Of a stretch of 64,000 bases of DNA, positions 8,683 to 16,596 are shown one piece after another (position 1 is the stretch's first letter; each line of letters starts with the position of its first letter). Source of the stretch: Curtobacterium sp. MR_MD2014 (lineage in GTDB: Bacteria; Actinomycetota; Actinomycetes; Actinomycetales; Microbacteriaceae); contig NZ_CP009755.1 in the NCBI RefSeq assembly GCF_000772085.1, positions 3,379,801-3,443,800 on the forward strand, given 5' to 3'. The notes under the pieces are model-generated. The model saw nothing but the letters and a program-made list of their open reading frames with translations. It was not told the DNA's origin and ran no database searches. Both the position numbers and the translations under genes were made by a program.

Positions 8683-10530
8683 ATGGCCACCACCAGACCA
8701 CCCGCAACCGCATCCGATCAACTCCGGCCCGGTGAGCCGGTCCGCACCACCCCTCAGCTCGCTCGTTGGGTCTTCTGGCCGGCCGCCGTGATCGTGCTCG
8801 GCTTCGTCGCCTGGACCCTCATCGCGCCGTCGTCCGCCGAGGCCGTGTTCACCGCACTGCAGAGCGGGATCGTCCGCAACTTCAGCTGGTACTACGTGCT
8901 CATCGCGGCGTTCTTCGTCGGGTTCTCGCTGTTCGTCGGCTTCTCGAGGTACGGCGACATCAAGCTCGGCAAGGACCAGGACGAACCGGAGTTCTCCACC
9001 GGCTCGTGGTTCGCCCTGCTCTTCGCTGCGGGCATGGGCATCGGCCTCGTCTTCTACGGTGTCTCCGAGCCGCTCAGTCACTTCGCCTCGCCCCGGCCCG
9101 GTGTCACGGGCACCGAGAACCAGCTCGCCCAGCAGGCGATGACCCAGACCTTCCTGCACTGGGGCCTGCACGCCTGGGCCATCTACGTCGTCCTCGGCCT
9201 CGCCCTGGCGTACGCGATCCACCGCAGGGGCCGCCCGGTCTCGATCCGCTGGGCACTCGAACCGCTGCTCGGCAACCGCGTCCGCGGCGGGTGGGGCAAC
9301 CTCATCGACGTGATCGCCCTGATCGGCACGCTGTTCGGTGTCGCGACCTCGCTCGGCCTCGGTGTCATCCAGATCGGTGCCGGCCTCGAGAGTGCGGGTC
9401 TCGCGGAGAGCAGCACCGTCAGCCAGATCGCGATCATCGCGGTCATCACCGCCGTGACGATCGTCTCCCTGGTCACCGGTGTGACCAAGGGCATGAAGAT
9501 CCTCTCGAACTTCAACCTCATCCTCGCGGCGGCACTGCTGCTCTTCATCCTGATCGTCGGCCCCACGCAGTTCCTGCTCCGCGACTTCGTCCAGTCGATC
9601 GGCGCCTACCTGCAGAACGTGGTGGGCCTGTCCTTCAACGTCACCGCGCAGCAGGGCGCCGCGGGCGAGGAGTGGCAGGGCGCCTGGACCACGTTCTACT
9701 GGGGCTGGTGGATGTCGTGGGCCCCCTTCGTGGGCATCTTCATCGCCCGGATCTCGCGCGGTCGCACCGTCCGTGAGTTCGTCTTCGGCGTGCTGCTCGT
9801 GCCGACCGCCCTCACCTTCCTCTGGTTCGCCGTCCTCGGCGGTGCCGCGATCCACCAGGAGACCGACGGCGCCGGCGGCCTCGTCGGCGCGGACGGCTCC
9901 GTCGACGTCGAGGGGTCGCTCTTCACGCTGCTCGCCGACCTGCCCGCGGGCGTCGTGCTGACGTTCGGCGCGATCCTGCTCATCGGTGTGTTCTTCGTGA
10001 CGTCCTCGGACTCGGGGTCGCTCGTCATGGCGATGATCGCCTCGGGCGGTGACATCGAGCCGAAGAACTGGCTCCGCGTCTTCTTCGCGGTCGTCGCCGC
10101 CCTGCTCGCCGTCGCGCTGCTGCTGACCGGCGGGCTGAACGCGTTGAAGACCGCGGCGATCACCACGGCACTCCCGTTCAGTGTCGTGCTGCTCATGGTC
10201 TGCTGGTCCACCGTGATCGCCTTCAACCGGGAACGCCGGGCGTACGACAAGGCGGAGCGCGAGGTCCTGCTCGAGCACGTCGGCGCGTACTACGGTCTCG
10301 AGGTCGACGCACCGGAGCAGCGGCAGTCCGGTCGCCCCTGGGACCTGGTGCGCCGGATCCGCGGCGGCCGTGGGCGTTCCGCGTCGGCCGTCGGCGGGGT
10401 CAGCACCTCGCCGGATGCCTTCCCGGTGCACACGCAGACCGTCTCGCCGGACCCCGGCATCGACGCGACCCTCGACCCGGCGCCGGCGGACACGTCCGCA
10501 GACCGCCCGGAGGAGCGCCCCGGCTCCTGA
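8683..10530 (+). CDS. BCCT-family betaine/choline/carnitine transporter
   Basis: 615 residues with 12 predicted membrane spans. The family signature region WTTFYWGWWMSWAPFVG carries the tryptophan-rich substrate site of helix 8, and GMGIGLVFYGVSEPL matches the Gly-rich helix 3 region. The hydrophilic C-terminal tail of about 110 residues is longer than in many members and could be regulatory, as the C-terminal domain is in osmosensing BetP. Expected role: sodium-coupled uptake of a compatible solute. A perfect 22-bp stem hairpin follows its stop. Confidence 0.9.
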   Translation: MATTRPPATASDQLRPGEPVRTTPQLARWVFWPAAVIVLGFVAWTLIAPSSAEAVFTALQSGIVRNFSWYYVLIAAFFVGFSLFVGFSRYGDIKLGKDQDEPEFSTGSWFALLFAAGMGIGLVFYGVSEPLSHFASPRPGVTGTENQLAQQAMTQTFLHWGLHAWAIYVVLGLALAYAIHRRGRPVSIRWALEPLLGNRVRGGWGNLIDVIALIGTLFGVATSLGLGVIQIGAGLESAGLAESSTVSQIAIIAVITAVTIVSLVTGVTKGMKILSNFNLILAAALLLFILIVGPTQFLLRDFVQSIGAYLQNVVGLSFNVTAQQGAAGEEWQGAWTTFYWGWWMSWAPFVGIFIARISRGRTVREFVFGVLLVPTALTFLWFAVLGGAAIHQETDGAGGLVGADGSVDVEGSLFTLLADLPAGVVLTFGAILLIGVFFVTSSDSGSLVMAMIASGGDIEPKNWLRVFFAVVAALLAVALLLTGGLNALKTAAITTALPFSVVLLMVCWSTVIAFNRERRAYDKAEREVLLEHVGAYYGLEVDAPEQRQSGRPWDLVRRIRGGRGRSASAVGGVSTSPDAFPVHTQTVSPDPGIDATLDPAPADTSADRPEERPGS

Positions 10531-10541
10531 CGCGACCCGGT

Positions 10542-10589
10542 GACGGACGGGAGGCGCGGTGCCGGCTGGCACCGCGCCTCCCGTCCGTC
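10542..10589. repeat. 48-bp hairpin repeat, copy 3 (perfect 22-bp stem)
   Basis: The clearest family member: 22 bp of perfect complementarity around a 4-nt loop, inner arm CGCGGTGCC pairing with GGCACCGCG. It sits between convergent stops at 10530 and 10596. Confidence 0.8.
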
Positions 10590-10595
10590 CTGCCG

Positions 10596-11297
10596 TCAGC
10601 CGAGCTGCGCCGCGAGCACGTCCGGCGTCTGCTGGAGCGACGCCTTGACCATCGCGCTCCACTCGTCGACGACGACCTCCGCGAGCCCCTGCTCGACCCC
10701 GTCGAGCGACGCGCGTGCGACGTCGGCCGGGTCGGTCATGTGGCCGTCGTACCCGGCCATCATGTCGGTGTCGGCCGCACCGAGGTGCAGCCCCTGGACC
10801 GTGATCCCGGCGTCGCGCAGCTCGAGCCGGACCGCGTTCGTCATGTTCCACTCCGCGGCCTTCGCCACCCCGTAGGCACCCGACCCCGGGTACGCGAACC
10901 AGGAGAGCGCGGAGAGCACGTTGACCACCGCGCCACCACCGTTGCGTTCGATGACGGGTGCGAAGGCCCGCAGCATCGACAGGGTGCCCCAGAGGTGGGT
11001 GTCGAGCAGCCGGTGCGCGTCGGCGAGGTCGTCGCGCAGGAGCGAGCCGGTCCCGGCGATCCCGGCGTTGTTGACGAGCAGCGTGACGTCCTGCGCGGCG
11101 GCAGCCGCAGCGGCGACCGACGTCTCGTCGGTGATGTCGAGCGGCAGCACCTCGACGCCGTCGATGTCGACGAGCTCGGGGCGGCGAGCGCTCGCGTAGA
11201 CCTTCGACGCGCCGCGCTCGAGCAGCTGGGTGACGAAGCGGCGGCCGATGCCCCGGTTCGACCCGGTGACGAGTGCGACGGATCCGGCGATGTCCAT
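10596..11297 (-). CDS. SDR-family oxidoreductase under divergent MerR control
   Basis: 233 residues of classical SDR type: TGSNRGIG at residues 11-18, NNAG at 76-79, catalytic Tyr142 and Lys146 in YGVAK. GGAGG lies upstream of the ATG at 11297. The gene is divergent from a MerR-type regulator, and a MerR-like dyad lies in its own promoter with an unusually long -35/-10 spacing, so MerR control is likely. Substrate unknown. Confidence 0.85.
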   Translation of the reverse strand: MDIAGSVALVTGSNRGIGRRFVTQLLERGASKVYASARRPELVDIDGVEVLPLDITDETSVAAAAAAAQDVTLLVNNAGIAGTGSLLRDDLADAHRLLDTHLWGTLSMLRAFAPVIERNGGGAVVNVLSALSWFAYPGSGAYGVAKAAEWNMTNAVRLELRDAGITVQGLHLGAADTDMMAGYDGHMTDPADVARASLDGVEQGLAEVVVDEWSAMVKASLQQTPDVLAAQLG

Positions 11298-11348
11298 GGT
11301 GTCCTCCTGCCTGGCGGGTCCTTCCCGCTGCGGCTCGGCTACGGTAGG

Positions 11349-11368
11349 ACCTCACATCGGTGTCAGGT
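11349..11368. promoter_or_regulatory. MerR-type operator in the SDR promoter
   Basis: A 20-bp dyad ACCTcACA-N4-TGTcAGGT. On the minus strand it lies between TTGCAC and TACCGT, which are 20 bp apart; such stretched spacing with an internal dyad is the hallmark of promoters activated by MerR-family proteins. The adjacent merR-like gene (11391) is the likely source of the regulator. Confidence 0.6.
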
Positions 11369-11390
11369 GCAAGTGTGGATCGGAGACGAC

Positions 11391-11777
11391 GTGCGGATCG
11401 GTGACCTCGCTGCGGCGACGGGTGCGAGCGTGCGCTCGCTGCGGTACTACGAGGAGCAGGGGTTGCTCAGCGCGGAGCGGACCGCGGGTGGCCAGCGGTC
11501 CTACGCGGCGTCGTCCGTCGAACGGGTGCAGCTCGTGCAGCAGCTCTTCGCCGCCGGACTCCCGAGCCGGACCATCGTGCAGCTGCTGCCGTGCGTCGAC
11601 GCGGGGGTGGCGACGCCGGAGTCCTTCGCGCTGCTGGTCGCCGAGCGCGACCGGATCACCGCACAGCTCACGGAGCTCGAGGCCGCCCGCGACCGGCTCG
11701 ACGAGGTCATCGCGATCACCGAGCACCCGACGCCCGAGCACTGCCCGGCACTGCGGGAGCACGCCGCCGCGGCCTGA
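11391..11777 (+). CDS. MerR-family transcriptional regulator
   Basis: 128 residues: an N-terminal winged helix (IGDLAAATGASVRSLRYYEEQGLL), then a dimerisation coiled coil (VAERDRITAQLTELEAARDRL). I chose the GTG at 11391 because CGGAG precedes it at good spacing; a GTG at 11373 is an in-frame alternative. It has a single cysteine near the C terminus (EHCPAL) and no metal-binding cysteine pair. Likely regulates the divergent SDR gene. Confidence 0.85.
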   Translation: MRIGDLAAATGASVRSLRYYEEQGLLSAERTAGGQRSYAASSVERVQLVQQLFAAGLPSRTIVQLLPCVDAGVATPESFALLVAERDRITAQLTELEAARDRLDEVIAITEHPTPEHCPALREHAAAA

Positions 11778-11818
11778 GGGACGCCGACGCTGTCGGTGGC
11801 CCCGCCTAGCGTGAGGGC

Positions 11819-12643
11819 ATGCCCGAGGGTGACTCCGTCCACCGCCTGGCAGCTCGACTCCGTGCCGTCGACGGGGCCCTGGTCGCCCGCGGCGAGCTCC
11901 GCGGCGGCGCCGACGCCGGCACCCCGCTCGGCGGCCGGCGCATCGTCGCCCACGCCACGCACGGCAAGCACCTGCTCACCCGGTTCGACGACGGCACGAC
12001 GCTCCACACCCACATGCGGATGACCGGTTCGTGGACCACGACGGGTGCGGGGAAGCGGCTGCCGGTCCGCGCCGCGCAGGACGCCCGGGTGCGCATGGCC
12101 CTCGACGACGGACGGACGGTGTGGGGGATCGCGCTGCCCGTGGTCGAGCTGCTCCCCACCCGCGACGAGCACCTGGCGGTCGGGTACCTCGGCCCGGACC
12201 TGCTCCACGACGACTTCGACCGCGACGAGGCCGTCCGACGCTGCACGGCGGACCCGGACCTGCCCGTGCGCACGGTCCTGCTCGACCAGAGGCGCGTGGC
12301 CGGGCTCGGCAACCTCTGGGCGAACGAGCTCGGCTTCGTCCGCGGGCTGCACCCGGACCGGCCGATCGGCACGGTCGACGTCGGGACCCTGCTCGACACC
12401 GCGCAGCGGATGCTCCGCCACTCGGCGACGACACCGGACGCCCACCAGGTGACGACGGGGGTGCTCCGTCGTGGGGAGCGCCACTGGGTCGTCGGGCGGG
12501 CCGGTCGGCCGTGCCTGCGCTGCGGCACGCGGGTGCGCGCCCGCGACGACGTCGAGGTGGTCGGCTCCGCGCCCCGACGCGTCTGGTGGTGTCCCCGCTG
12601 TCAGCCCGCGGCGATCGGGCTCGCCGGGACCACCGCGGGCTGA
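11819..12643 (+). CDS. Fpg/Nei-family DNA glycosylase (endonuclease VIII type)
   Basis: 274 residues starting MPEGD, giving the catalytic N-terminal Pro and Glu after Met removal. The helix-two-turn-helix segment VAGLGNLWANELGFVRGLHP and a C-terminal zinc finger (CLRCG and CPRC pairs) are intact. This is the oxidised-base repair family; Nei2-like proteins are common in Actinobacteria. TAGCGT precedes the ATG by 6 nt, so the mRNA is probably leaderless. Its last 43 bp overlap the convergent kinase-like gene. Confidence 0.85.
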   Translation: MPEGDSVHRLAARLRAVDGALVARGELRGGADAGTPLGGRRIVAHATHGKHLLTRFDDGTTLHTHMRMTGSWTTTGAGKRLPVRAAQDARVRMALDDGRTVWGIALPVVELLPTRDEHLAVGYLGPDLLHDDFDRDEAVRRCTADPDLPVRTVLLDQRRVAGLGNLWANELGFVRGLHPDRPIGTVDVGTLLDTAQRMLRHSATTPDAHQVTTGVLRRGERHWVVGRAGRPCLRCGTRVRARDDVEVVGSAPRRVWWCPRCQPAAIGLAGTTAG

Positions 12644-13152
12644 CCGTCCGCGATGCCCCGGGCGACCTGCTCGGGCGTGCGCCCGACGGTCGACACGACC
12701 TCGGCGGCCTCGTGCAGCCAGCCGTCCGCCGCCTCGGCGTACGGAGCGAGGCGGCTCATCCGGAAGGTCGAGTAGCCGACGACGGCGTCGTCCTCGATCC
12801 GTCGGCGCAGGGTGTCCTGGTCGGCGTGCAGCACGACGTGCCGCACCGGGATCCCGTGCTGCGCGAACCCGTCGGCGATCTCCCGCCAGTAGGCCTCGAC
12901 CAGCACGGTCTGCGGCATGACGAGGGTGCCGCCGACCTGGTCGAGCACCCGTCGCGCGGTCTCGACGACGAGGGGGCGCCACGGGGCCCAGTGCTGGAAG
13001 TCCCCGTGGTCGGGCAGCGCCGGTCGGACGTCCATCAGGGCCTCGCCGATCTTCTCCGGGTCGAGCACGTGGGCGTCGGGCAGCATCGGCTGCAAAAGGC
13101 GGGCCGTCGTCGTCTTGCCGGCTCCGTGGGTGCCGTTGATCCACACGATCAC
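12601..13152 (-). CDS. TmrB-like P-loop ATP-binding protein
   Basis: 183 residues. It begins MIVWINGTHGAGKTTTARL, a Walker A P-loop, followed by LDPEKIGEAL and DFQHWAPWRPLV, which resemble TmrB, the tunicamycin-resistance ATP-binding protein, and related small kinases. TAGCGT lies 7 nt before the GTG start. The 3' end overlaps the glycosylase gene by 43 bp. Actual substrate unknown; general nucleoside/antibiotic kinase activity is only an inference. Confidence 0.7.
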   Translation of the reverse strand: MIVWINGTHGAGKTTTARLLQPMLPDAHVLDPEKIGEALMDVRPALPDHGDFQHWAPWRPLVVETARRVLDQVGGTLVMPQTVLVEAYWREIADGFAQHGIPVRHVVLHADQDTLRRRIEDDAVVGYSTFRMSRLAPYAEAADGWLHEAAEVVSTVGRTPEQVARGIADGQPAVVPASPIAAG

Positions 13153-13208
13153 CCCGCGGACGCTACCGCACCGACCCGCTCGGGTGGGTCACGATCTGGA
13201 CGCGCCAC

Positions 13209-13258
13209 GGGACGGACGGGAGGCACGGTGCCGGCCCGCCACGGGCCTCCGGTCCGCC
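13209..13258. repeat. 48-bp hairpin repeat, copy 4 (in a divergent junction)
   Basis: A degenerate member whose 3' arm has lost bases (GCCTCCGGTCCGCC). It lies between the starts of two divergent genes (13152 and 13329), where it cannot end either of them, so this copy argues against termination being the only role. Confidence 0.6.
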
Positions 13259-13328
13259 GCCGGGCCCGTTCGTCCACCTCGGTGCGGCAGGATGACCCCA
13301 CCCCGTCCCGACGACCCCCGGAGTCACC

Positions 13329-13730
13329 GTGCCCGACCAGAAACCCGCCGTCCTGTTCGTCTGCGTCCACAACGCCGGCCGCTCGCAGATGGCAGCCGGG
13401 TGGCTCCGGCACCTCGGCGGCGACCGTGTCGACGTCTTCTCCGCCGGGTCGGAGCCCGCCGACCGCATCAACGCCGTCGCGGTGCAGGCGATGGCCGAGG
13501 AGGGCATCGACATCGCGGGGGAGCAGCCCGCCGTCCTGACCACCGACGCGGTGCGCCAGGCGGACGTCGTCGTGACGATGGGCTGTGGGGACGCGTGCCC
13601 GGTCTTGCCGGGCAAGCGCTACGAGGACTGGGCGCTCACCGACCCGGCCGGCCTGCCGATCGACCAGGTGCGCCCGGTGCGCGACGAGGTCCGCCGTCGG
13701 GTCGAGGCCCTGCTCGCCGAGCTGCTCTAG
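13329..13730 (+). CDS. arsenate reductase-like low-molecular-weight phosphatase
   Basis: 133 residues with the CX5RS loop at residues 12-19 (CVHNAGRS), the TMGCGD...CP segment that carries further cysteines used in ArsC catalysis, and the DWxLxDP segment. This matches the LMW-PTPase-fold arsenate reductases (thioredoxin- or mycothiol-coupled). No arsenite exporter or ArsR lies next to it, so arsenic resistance is plausible but not shown by context. Confidence 0.8.
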   Translation: MPDQKPAVLFVCVHNAGRSQMAAGWLRHLGGDRVDVFSAGSEPADRINAVAVQAMAEEGIDIAGEQPAVLTTDAVRQADVVVTMGCGDACPVLPGKRYEDWALTDPAGLPIDQVRPVRDEVRRRVEALLAELL

Positions 13731-13751
13731 ACCAGCGCCGCGACCACTCGC

Positions 13752-14138
13752 TCAGACCAGCGCGGCGATCCCGAGCAGGAGCAGTGCGAGGAGCGGCAGC
13801 GCACCCTGCGTGGTGGCGGCACGGCGCTTCGTCGCGTCGCTCGTGAACAGCACCAGCGCGGCGGCGAGCATGCTCCCGGTGCCGGCGACGACGAGCGTCA
13901 GACCGACGGCGGTGCCGCCGGAGGCGACGACGACGATGCCGACCAGGACGAGCACGGCGAGGAACAGGTTGTAGAAGCCCTGGTTGAACGCGAGCGAGCG
14001 TGTGGCGGCGGCCTCCTGCTCCGAGGTGCCGAAGGTGTTCCGCGCACGCGGGGTGGTCCAGAGGACGGACTCGAGCACGAAGATGTAGACGTGCAGGAGC
14101 GCGGCGAGGGCGGCGAGCACCAGGGCGACGACGGTCAT
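13752..14138 (-). CDS. DUF1304 membrane protein
   Basis: 128 residues with four predicted membrane helices and the DUF1304 stretches HVYIFVLESVLW and NQGFYNLFLA. Function unknown across the family. The 3' end is 21 bp from the convergent ArsC-like gene. Confidence 0.8.
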   Translation of the reverse strand: MTVVALVLAALAALLHVYIFVLESVLWTTPRARNTFGTSEQEAAATRSLAFNQGFYNLFLAVLVLVGIVVVASGGTAVGLTLVVAGTGSMLAAALVLFTSDATKRRAATTQGALPLLALLLLGIAALV

Positions 14139-14160
14139 GCTCAGACCCTACGACGTCCGG

Positions 14161-14418
14161 TCAGCGACGTCGCGCGGCCCGGCGTCGCACGAGCCCGAGC
14201 GCCGCTGCCGCGAGCAGGCCGCCGATCACCGCACCGATGCCGTTCGTGACCAGGTCGCTCGTGTCGCAGGCCCGGCCGATGCCGAGCACGAACGCCTGCA
14301 CCGCCTCGATGCCGGCGGACAGGCCGATGCCGGCAGCCGCCATCAGCAGCGGCCGGCCGGTGCGCAGCCCGGCCAGGAACACGACCGGGACGAGGACGCC
14401 GGAGGCGAGCCACGGCAC
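14161..14418 (-). CDS. short VanZ-like protein, N-terminally reduced
   Basis: 85 residues matching the C-terminal half of VanZ-family proteins: GIEAVQAFVLGIGRACDTSD and the following NxxGxxxG segment keep the conserved E..Q and R..D..D...N positions. VanZ proteins are usually 140-190 residues, so this is a reduced form. The frame is the same as that of the upstream Nudix gene, interrupted only by its TGA nine codons earlier. A CTG at 14442 is an alternative start. Confidence 0.55.
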   Translation of the reverse strand: MPWLASGVLVPVVFLAGLRTGRPLLMAAAGIGLSAGIEAVQAFVLGIGRACDTSDLVTNGIGAVIGGLLAAAALGLVRRRAARRR

Positions 14419-14445
14419 CTCGACGAGCAGGGTGGAGAACAGGGG

Positions 14446-15162
14446 TCAGGTCCTTCGGTGCGCAGGGAGCGGGAGCTCGTGCCCCGCGTCCCAGGGCTCC
14501 GTCCAGCCGAGCCGGTCGAAGAGCGCGTCGAGCAGCATCGCCGTGAACCCCCAGAGCGTGTGCACGCCGTGGTCCGACCGTACCGTGAAGGCCGGCCCCC
14601 GCCACTCCCGGCCGCCGCGGCGGAGGACGGTCACCCCGCGGTTCGCCGGATCGAGCAGGTCGGCCACGGGCGTCCGGAAGACGGCGGCGGACTCCCGCTC
14701 GTCGACGACCCGCACGGGCGTCGGTTCGCGCCACCACCCGAGCACGGGCCGCACCAGGTGGTTCGAGTGCGCGAGCGGTACGGCGGGCAGTGCGCCGAGG
14801 ACCTCGACACCGGACGGGTCGAGCCCGGTCTCCTCGCGGGCCTCCCGCAGGGCCGCAGCGGGCGCGTCGACGTCGTCCGGGTCGATGCGCCCGCCGGGGA
14901 ACGCGATCTCGCCCGGGTGCGAGCGGAGGGTCGAAGCGCGGGCGAGCAGCAGGACGTCGAGGTCACGGTGCACGGCGTCGGCGACGGCGGGGCGTGTGCT
15001 CGGGGTGCGGTCGAGCACACCGAAGAGCATGAGCACGGCCGCCGCCCGGGGGTCCGGCGTGCTCGGCATCGCGGGCACGAGCGGGGCGGCGTCGGGACCG
15101 GCGACGGCGGCGAGCGCCGCGCGGGCAGCGTCGGCCGACGGGACCTGCGCCGGCCCGGTCAC
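14446..15162 (-). CDS. Nudix hydrolase, CoA pyrophosphatase type
   Basis: 238 residues. The Nudix box runs from FPGGRIDPDD to AALREAREETGL, and LRSHPGEIAFPGGR is the signature of the CoA diphosphatase subgroup (NudL-like), which cleaves CoA to phosphopantetheine and adenosine 3',5'-bisphosphate. The GTG start at 15162 overlaps the CopC stop (GTGA), so the two are translationally coupled. Confidence 0.85.
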   Translation of the reverse strand: MTGPAQVPSADAARAALAAVAGPDAAPLVPAMPSTPDPRAAAVLMLFGVLDRTPSTRPAVADAVHRDLDVLLLARASTLRSHPGEIAFPGGRIDPDDVDAPAAALREAREETGLDPSGVEVLGALPAVPLAHSNHLVRPVLGWWREPTPVRVVDERESAAVFRTPVADLLDPANRGVTVLRRGGREWRGPAFTVRSDHGVHTLWGFTAMLLDALFDRLGWTEPWDAGHELPLPAHRRT

Positions 15163-15914
15163 CGCCGTGTGCCGTCCTCGTCCGTGCCGTGTCCGACCGT
15201 GCCGTGCCCGACCGCGCCGTGCTCGCCGGAGTCGTGCCCGGCGGTGCCGTCCTCGACGTCCGGTCCCGCGGCGGAGACACCGTTCCGACGGGCCAGCAGG
15301 GCGCGGACGCCGACGACGCCGGCGAACACGACGACGACCAGCGCGACGATCAGCAGCAGGATCGTGTGGTGTCGGTGGTCGACCGGGGCGACGGCCGCCT
15401 GGGTGGCCGACACCTCGTCGGAGGTGCCGGACGCGGCGTCCGCCGTCGCCGTCGCGGTCGGCGCTGCGGAGGACGCAGCAGCGGTCGGGGTCGGCGTCTC
15501 CGCGATGCCCGAGGTCGTCGAGGAGTCGAGCGCTGCCGGGCCGCTCGACGCGAACCGGTACTCGCCGGAGATCGGGTGCCCGTCGACGGAGACGCTCCGC
15601 CACCGCACCGAGTACGACCCCGCTGCGGAGATGTCGAGGTCCTTGCCGATGGTGTTGCCCTCGACCGTGACCTCGCCGGACGTGTGCTCGGCGTCCTCTG
15701 CGTCGGTGACGCTGATCACGATGCCGGTCTGCAGGCCGCTGAGCGGCGGTTCGGAGAGGGTCAGGGTGATGCGGTCCAGGTCACCCGCGACCGTCGCGTC
15801 GGCCACCGGGTCGGACGCGACCAGCACGTCGTGGGCCGATGCCGGTCCGGCGACGAACAGGACGGGAGCGAGCGCTGCGACGACGACGGTGGCGAGGAGG
15901 GCTCGGAGACGCAC
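15159..15914 (-). CDS. CopC-domain copper-binding protein with His/Gly tail
   Basis: 251 residues: signal peptide ending ASA, then mature His in HDVLVASDP (the N-terminal copper-ligand His of CopC), a CopC beta-barrel with VSVDGHPISGEYRF, a Ser/Ala/Thr linker, one membrane helix and a cytoplasmic tail rich in His and Gly (GHDSGEHGAVGHGTVGHG). No CopD gene follows. The GTG start at 15914 has GAAAGG upstream. The tail could bind metal; that is an inference. Confidence 0.8.
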   Translation of the reverse strand: MRLRALLATVVVAALAPVLFVAGPASAHDVLVASDPVADATVAGDLDRITLTLSEPPLSGLQTGIVISVTDAEDAEHTSGEVTVEGNTIGKDLDISAAGSYSVRWRSVSVDGHPISGEYRFASSGPAALDSSTTSGIAETPTPTAAASSAAPTATATADAASGTSDEVSATQAAVAPVDHRHHTILLLIVALVVVVFAGVVGVRALLARRNGVSAAGPDVEDGTAGHDSGEHGAVGHGTVGHGTDEDGTRR

Positions 15915-15993
15915 GGGTGCCTTTCGACGAGGGCGGACCCGGCTGGTACCGGACGCCCCGAGCGTACCCGGGGCGTCCGGCAGAGCGGCCCGG

Positions 15994-16431
15994 TCAGCCC
16001 TTGCTGACGAACTGCACGTCGGACGAGCCGAGCTGCAGCTGCTCCTCGATGCCCTGCTGGTCCGTCGAGCCCCAGCGCTCCGCGATCCTGCCGTCGACGA
16101 ACTTCGACACCTGGATGCCACGGACGGTGAACGAGCGTCCGGTCGGCTCGTGCCCCTGGAACGGACCCGTGTGCGTGCCGTGGATCGTGAACACCGCGGT
16201 GACGAAGTCGTCGGTGACGATCAGCGGGTCGGCCTCGAGCGTGACGTCGGGGAACGCCGTCGTGAACTCCGTCCAGAAGTCGACGATGCCGGCGAGTCCG
16301 GGCGCCTGCCCGGGTGCGGGGTCGTGGTCGACGACGTCCTCGTGCCAGGCCTCGTGCATGCGACCCCAGTCGCGGGCCTCGAGGATCCCGCCGAGCTTCT
16401 CCTGCGTGGCGGCGTTCGCGTCCTTGGTCAT
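15994..16431 (-). CDS. SnoaL-like ester cyclase family protein
   Basis: 145 residues with a SnoaL-like alpha+beta barrel pattern: EDVVDHDPAPGQAPG near the N terminus, then FPDVTLEADPLIV and GRIAERWGSTD. Such proteins are annotated as ester cyclases or polyketide cyclases, but most are of unknown function. Single gene; the ATG at 16431 has GGAGGAAC upstream. Confidence 0.75.
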   Translation of the reverse strand: MTKDANAATQEKLGGILEARDWGRMHEAWHEDVVDHDPAPGQAPGLAGIVDFWTEFTTAFPDVTLEADPLIVTDDFVTAVFTIHGTHTGPFQGHEPTGRSFTVRGIQVSKFVDGRIAERWGSTDQQGIEEQLQLGSSDVQFVSKG

Positions 16432-16538
16432 GTGGGTTCCTCCCGTGGTCGGACGGTGAGGGTCCTGGCTACGCCGGAGACCCCGGAACGACCCGGGTGT
16501 CCGAGGGACACGCTGTCCGATCGGCGAACGACGGTGGC

Positions 16539-16586
16539 GACGGACGGGAGGAGCGTGGCGACCCCGCCACGCTCCTCCCGTCCGTC
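16539..16586. repeat. 48-bp hairpin repeat, copy 5 (perfect 22-bp stem)
   Basis: Perfect stem with loop ACCC; inner arm AGCGTGGCG pairs with CGCCACGCT. It lies just after the stop of the DUF4097 gene on the minus strand. Confidence 0.8.
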
Positions 16587-16596
16587 CGCCGACCGG

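Noticed and set aside
7207..11355. A 1382-codon minus-strand open frame over the DUF2254 and BCCT genes
   Set aside because: Biased, low-information translation opposite well-supported genes; only the part matching the SDR gene region is real, and that is in another frame.
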